Origin: Acarospora socialis
Taxonomy: Eukaryota; Ascomycota; Lecanoromycetes; Acarosporales; Acarosporaceae
Direction: 5' to 3'
Assembly: GCA_025617375.2 (NCBI GenBank)
Contig: JAMYGW020000008.1
Span: 310,001-374,000 of the forward strand
DNA length: 64,000 nt
The notes under the pieces were generated by a model that worked only from the letters and a program-made list of their open reading frames with translations, was not told the DNA's origin and did no database searches. This document shows, in pieces, positions 59,622 through 64,000 of the stretch (within the stretch, counting starts at the first letter, position 1; every line of letters starts with the position of its first letter). Made by a program: the position numbers and the translations under genes.

Positions 59622-61973
59622 CTAGTACGCTATACCACGGTAACCCATGTCCGGCACGGTTGGTTGTCTACCCATAGGCGGCGGGCTCACGCCGTGACTC
59701 TCATGACTCGTGCTTCGGTTGTGATGATGTCCGATACTCGCTGCTGAGCTGACCAAATTCTCAGTACTTTCTCTCGGGCCGAACCGACGTGGTGGTGGCG
59801 TCTGGTCTCTGTAAGACGGTAGTCTGTCATAGCTTGGGCGATTGCTCATTGTATTTATGGGATAGCCGGATACAAGGGGCGCTTTGGCATGGGAGTCCTT
59901 GTATGCCGGGGGTTCCATGAGGAGTGAGTTCCGAGCATCAAGCGGCGTTAAGTTGTCAAGATCGCGATTCAACTTCTCTGTAGGGAAAGTCAATATCATA
60001 ACAAATGCTGGATTTGCTTCAATCACGATGGAACTTACCCGCTGCCTTCCTCCTCTTCCGATGTGGGTTTTCTTTGCAGCAAAAGATGATTGAGTTCACG
60101 GCGATGAGAATCGCCAACGATGCGGTAAGAACCGACTGAACTGCGATCAAGACCACGCCTGTGACAGTCTTTGTAGACTGTGCGATGCCCAACTGCTCTA
60201 CGAAGACCAGAATGCATACCACAGAGAGTACTCGCACGACCTGGATGAAGACGTTAATCCAGTTTCCCGCTCTGGTCGCATACGGTCGGTTCCAGAGTAA
60301 GAGAGCTAGCATCAGAGACTCAATTATCAGCTGCCCGACAGTCTGTGCAAGACCATGACCGTCTCCAGCAGCCAACACGCAGCCTTTCGCGAACATGTAG
60401 ACGATCGTTGGCATGAAGAGCCACCAGTAGCCCTTCTTGTAGCTGTCGTAAAAGATGCTGTATTTTAACCATGTCTCCTTGTCCTCGAACAGGCCTGAGG
60501 CATCACCTTCTAACCTTTTGTACTTATGCGCGAGTTGCCAGATGCGGACGGTGAAGAACCCGAGGACAGCGGTAAAGATCCCAAATGTAACACCAGCGAG
60601 CACCTTCGCGGCCCAAGAGTCGCCATGTGTAAACTGGTAAACGCAGTACAGTGTCCATATGCCGTATAATAGAAGAATCAAGTTGGTTATAATTCTGGCC
60701 AAGAGAGCCCAGTATCGCTTTCGGAAGCTCGTTAGCTTCTTGGGAAAGGAGCCAAAGAGAGCCCAAGTCTCGAGGATAACTTTGAATAATAGGATTCCTA
60801 CGGCTATAGCGGCGACAACGATAGCAAAGATGAGTAGGACGGTCATGAAGGTGTTCGCTTGAGGAATAGTAAGCTGCTCAACGTAGCCCTGAATACCGTG
60901 AACAAAGTGTGTGACCTTGTCATCGGTAGAAACGCCAGTGCTGTTGCCGCTCGGGTTTCCGGACTGCGTCCCGTTGACGTTGGTTATGATGTCACGAGAC
61001 TCGAGAATGGCACCGGTGAAGAAGAAGTCGACGTCCCGCTTGACCAAGCTGCTGTTGGCGGATGATCCGTCTGTGTAGACGAGAGTTGCGTTCCGGAGGT
61101 AGGCAACACTATCTTCTGTAAGATTGCCTCCGGTCACTTTCCGGAAACTGTCGATGGTCGTCTGCATCTCATCCCATGGGATCAAACCACCGCTGAAAGC
61201 GAAATTCTTCGCAAAGCTCCGGTACACAGGTGGATAGTTGACACTAAGCATACCATTCATCGCCATCGACTGAAACCATCCGATGACGTCGGTGAAGCTG
61301 GGACTCGGTGCGCCCGCACCAGTGGCACCTACACTCCCAAGCGCGGATACCCCTGTCAAGAGTAAAGCAGCTCCTGCCACACCTGCCGCAACGTACGAAA
61401 CAGCCGGAACTTCGACCGTCCTGCCATTATTGATGGTAGATTGGATACATGCAAGGTCTTGATTTCCGTCGGCAGTTTTCAATTGCAGCTTGGCTGCGCC
61501 GTCTAGATCCGGCACCGAGAAAGCGATGGATGGTATCATCGATGCGTAATTGGGAGGTATATCCTGTGATCCTTTGGCGGCAAAGTTGCCGGCAGGAACT
61601 AAGTATGTGAGTACACTGTCAAGTATCATGCCCGTATGAGGAATTGATACCTACCGGGACATAGCTGCTGAACCTTCGTGTCTTCTGCGCAAGGGTCGAA
61701 GTCTTTCTGATATACCTGCTTCCCATATGCAGTGACGGTCAAGGAAGCCGTCACATTCTGCTGCTTGCTGCTGCTGCCAGACACGTCGAACGTAACCGTA
61801 TTGACGGAGCGATCATACTGCACGTCGAGTTTGTCGACAGTGATCGTGGAACGAGCGAGACATGTCGTGAAGCCAGAGGTCTTGAGGATGTCGCCGCCAA
61901 GGACCGTAGCTGGCAGAGCGCTGAAGAATAGGAGGCCAATTATTCGCTTGGCGTCGCACTGGGAAGACCACAT
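59622..61973 (-). CDS. Flc/TRP-like membrane protein (ML-like plus TRP domain)
   Basis: Fungal family of the flavin-carrier (Flc1-3) and Pkd2-like proteins, ER or plasma-membrane proteins implicated in FAD transport, calcium and cell-wall integrity. Inferred exons (minus): 61973-61655, 61598-60039, 59977-59622; 744 residues. A signal peptide (about 1-26, IIGLLFFSALPATVLG) is followed by an ML-like lumenal domain (about 27-150, with Cys and NVTASLTV). A hydrophobic segment (YVAAGVAGAALLLTGVSAL) and a lumenal loop follow. Then comes a block of about seven membrane segments, for example MTVLLIFAIVVAAIAVGILL and ITNLILLLYGIWTLYCVY. The cytosolic tail is Pro/Ser-rich (SYDRLPSYRDQTPPPRR) and ends MGYRGIAY. 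The exact paralogue cannot be told from this sequence alone. Confidence 0.88.
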
Positions 61974-63769
61974 CCTGAGGACACTTGTATGAACAAACTC
62001 AGTGGCCGGAGAACTTATGAAAATGTGAGAGAAATAGTCGACGCGCGGGGAGAAGGTCTCCTTAAGACCGTTGACTGGAAAAAATATGGTGGTGATTAGT
62101 GTTGTGAGGCCGTATTATTCAGATCGCTTCGCTGTGGCTTCGAGATGCAGCTACTGTAGCTGGAATATGCAGATTCTATTTCGGGACACGCAAAAGGCCG
62201 ATAGATTTCGCCAGAGTCTCAGCAACAATATAATCGACAAGAAGTTGACTTTGTACCGTCGAGGTAAATGGCTTGGGATCAACCCAAATTTCAATCGAAG
62301 TCAAGGAGGTCGTGACTGACAAGAGCAAGGAGAGTAGGAGCTGAACGTTCGGGATGGTCCCACGCGGATGAGGGAACGATCACTACCGAAGGCTGAAGAG
62401 CAAGGACGAGAGCGACGCAGCGAGTGACAGCGATAAGGCAACGAAAGCCGCTTACAAGTGCGGAGAAGTAGGTAGGGACTTGGTAGGGAACGAGGGATGG
62501 TGTAGGTCGAGGTCGTCGTCGTAATAATTACAAGTTTGTTGCTGGAACGAGAAGGGGACGGGAGAAAAGGGTTTTGGTAGCGTTTCATGGTTCGGTGTAG
62601 CGTCCAATGACACGCGACCATGGCAGTTCTAGTCAATTCAGCTCGCTACCTTAAGTTACTGAATTTCTTATTCCTTGAAGTTTGGGAATTATATTAGTCA
62701 TCAGCCTTCGATGGACTCTACCTGACCTATACGATTCCTACTAGGTACTGCCTTAGGTACTGCCTTAGGTATTAATACTGTATATTTTTAACTGGAGGTA
62801 GACAGATCCAGTTCAGAAGCGTTCGCTTATATTTGTATCTCAAGCCTGCCGAAGTCAAACCTTGTCTACCATACTGTCTCCACCTCTTACCTTATGGCAG
62901 CTGTTGATTGTAACTTTCAGCAACCAAAATCCGGACCAGACGCCACATGATCTGGGCAGCTGAAACGGCATTAAGCTGCGGCAAGACACTACCCGCCATC
63001 ATACCTGATGCCCTAGGTACTAGCTATCGTACGACTTAAGGTTAATCTTTTGAATCGTACAGTAGTAGCTTGCGGCGGCGTTGCCCCCGATGTCTAGGGC
63101 AAGAGACTGGAACGTCGAAGACTCGCTTCACTGCACTGGTTCAAAACCTAAGGGCGAGTGCCAGACTTCCGGTATTGGGACGCTCGTCTGCGACGCTCGC
63201 CTCACCGGCGCTGGGTTGCCCTGCGTTTGGAAACTTGCCGCCCAGTCTTGATAGCCGGATCTCATCCGCCATTTTGGAAAGGAGATTTGCGGGACCTGGA
63301 GGGTTGAGTATCCGACATGAGAGTCAGCGAGTCTGCCCTTACTAGATCCTCTTTTGAAAACCCACTCTAGGCAGGCTTGAAGAGTTGATGAACATAAGAG
63401 CTGGTTTCGTCTGCCGGCAGAGCACCTGAGTTAGAGCTCATCCGATTATTGGTTCGGTAACAGGCCTCGACCGATGTTCTTGGCTTGCACTGCAAACGTA
63501 AGAGGTCTGTGGCTAAGCATGACCACGGGTAGCCCACGATGGCTTTGCTGGCCTGCCTCGTTGGAAGGTTTGTTGACTCTTCGCGGTCTTCAAGGAGACT
63601 GTCCTACGGTACGGGCAAGCATCTACTCGGTGGTCGTGTCGATAATCCTGGTGCGCGGATACGAAAGCTGCTCCCAGGTGAATCGTCGACGCATGGATGG
63701 GCAGGACCTCGGAGACTACAACATGCGGCAGTCGGTGATATTGTCTCGTCTCTGACGAGCTTGACGATT
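61974..63769. other. Spacer between Flc-like gene and DPB2
   Basis: About 1.8 kb. The left part is the promoter of the minus-strand Flc-like gene; the right end is the DPB2 3' flank. Repeat words TAGGTACTGCCTTAGGTACT occur at about 62742-62770, and another near 63010. Open frames such as 62301-62636 (minus) and 63070-63345 (plus) lack recognisable domains. No gene supported. Confidence 0.45.
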
Positions 63770-64000
63770 TCAATAATGAGCCTCTTTGATCTTCCCTTCC
63801 CTGGTCCGGGCATCATACTCCATCCATCGTGCCATCCCTCTTCTGCCCTCCACGACCAGCTTCCCAGGGTTCATGACATGGCAGCCTTCATAAGTCACGG
63901 CAAAGGGCGGAGCTTCTGGATCCACCAGTATCAACGCTGTCGGTACTGGATAAAGCTGCAGTGCACCGACATAGTCCCAGAGCACTGGACGCGTCGATAA
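63770..64000 (-). CDS. DPB2: DNA polymerase epsilon subunit B, C-terminal end (partial)
   Basis: Only the last exon part is in the window; the open frame runs to the right edge. The 76 codons read RPVLWDYVGALQLYP, then ALILVDPEAPPFAVTYEGCHV, MNPG, and ARWMEYDARTREGKIKEAHY before the stop. This matches my memory of the C-terminus of the B subunit of replicative polymerases (inactive calcineurin-like phosphoesterase fold), and the epsilon-type ending in particular. Dpb2 is essential for replication-fork assembly with CMG. The name rests on this short stretch only; a delta or alpha B subunit is less likely. Confidence 0.68.
   Translation of the reverse strand, partial: LSTRPVLWDYVGALQLYPVPTALILVDPEAPPFAVTYEGCHVMNPGKLVVEGRRGMARWMEYDARTREGKIKEAHY

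Noticed and set aside
63070-63760. Plus-strand open frames upstream of the DPB2 stop
   Set aside because: No domain, conflicting overlapping frames, and they partly lie in the expected DPB2 3' flank.

Overview
The window is fungal nuclear DNA, almost certainly from a filamentous ascomycete (Pezizomycotina). The reasons are spliceosomal introns of about 48-105 bp, a HET-domain gene, a bifunctional HIS7, an ornithine decarboxylase antizyme with a built-in frameshift, and large AT-rich transposon blocks bearing a repeat-targeted C-to-T mutation signature. The class is not clear; GGTAC-rich spacer repeats suggest Sordariomycetes or Leotiomycetes, but only weakly.

Positions 1 to about 35,200 are one AT-rich transposon graveyard with no host gene that I can support. 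It holds a left-edge retroelement fragment on the minus strand and three copies of one Ty3/Gypsy chromovirus family (here 'A': 1950-7988, 11898-18117, 27906-34088). It also holds a second, related Gypsy family ('B', 11437-23785) and a Ty1/Copia element ('C', 8124-25882). C contains B, which contains an A copy. Each level has its own LTR pair and 5-bp target duplication (AATAT, GACAA, ATRAG), so the order of insertion can be read directly. All are old, heavily mutated and broken many times. CpG is nearly absent and CC/GG is scarce, while CpA stays common. This is not the classic Neurospora CpA pattern.

Positions about 34,770-39,300 are a transition belt. Four short terminal-inverted-repeat elements surround one intact HET gene: a TA-flanked mariner-like element, two others, and a GC-rich hAT-like MITE with a perfect 8-bp target duplication.

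Positions 39,700-64,000 are a compact, balanced-composition housekeeping region. In order: OST3 (-), a coiled-coil protein (+), MRM2 (+), ATG7 (-), DCD1 (+), HIS7 (+), MPE1 (+), antizyme (+), a Yippee-like gene (+), a Flc/TRP-like membrane protein (-), and the 3' end of DPB2 (-). OST3/coiled-coil and ATG7/DCD1 are divergent pairs with short shared promoters. The genes serve unrelated processes (N-glycosylation, mitochondrial rRNA methylation, autophagy, dTMP supply, histidine synthesis, mRNA 3'-end formation, polyamine control, replication), so this is ordinary fungal gene order rather than a pathway cluster.

The most notable host feature is the antizyme shift site. The CCC-UGA where decoding must slip +1 lies inside one arm of a perfect 10-bp inverted repeat with a 3-nt loop.
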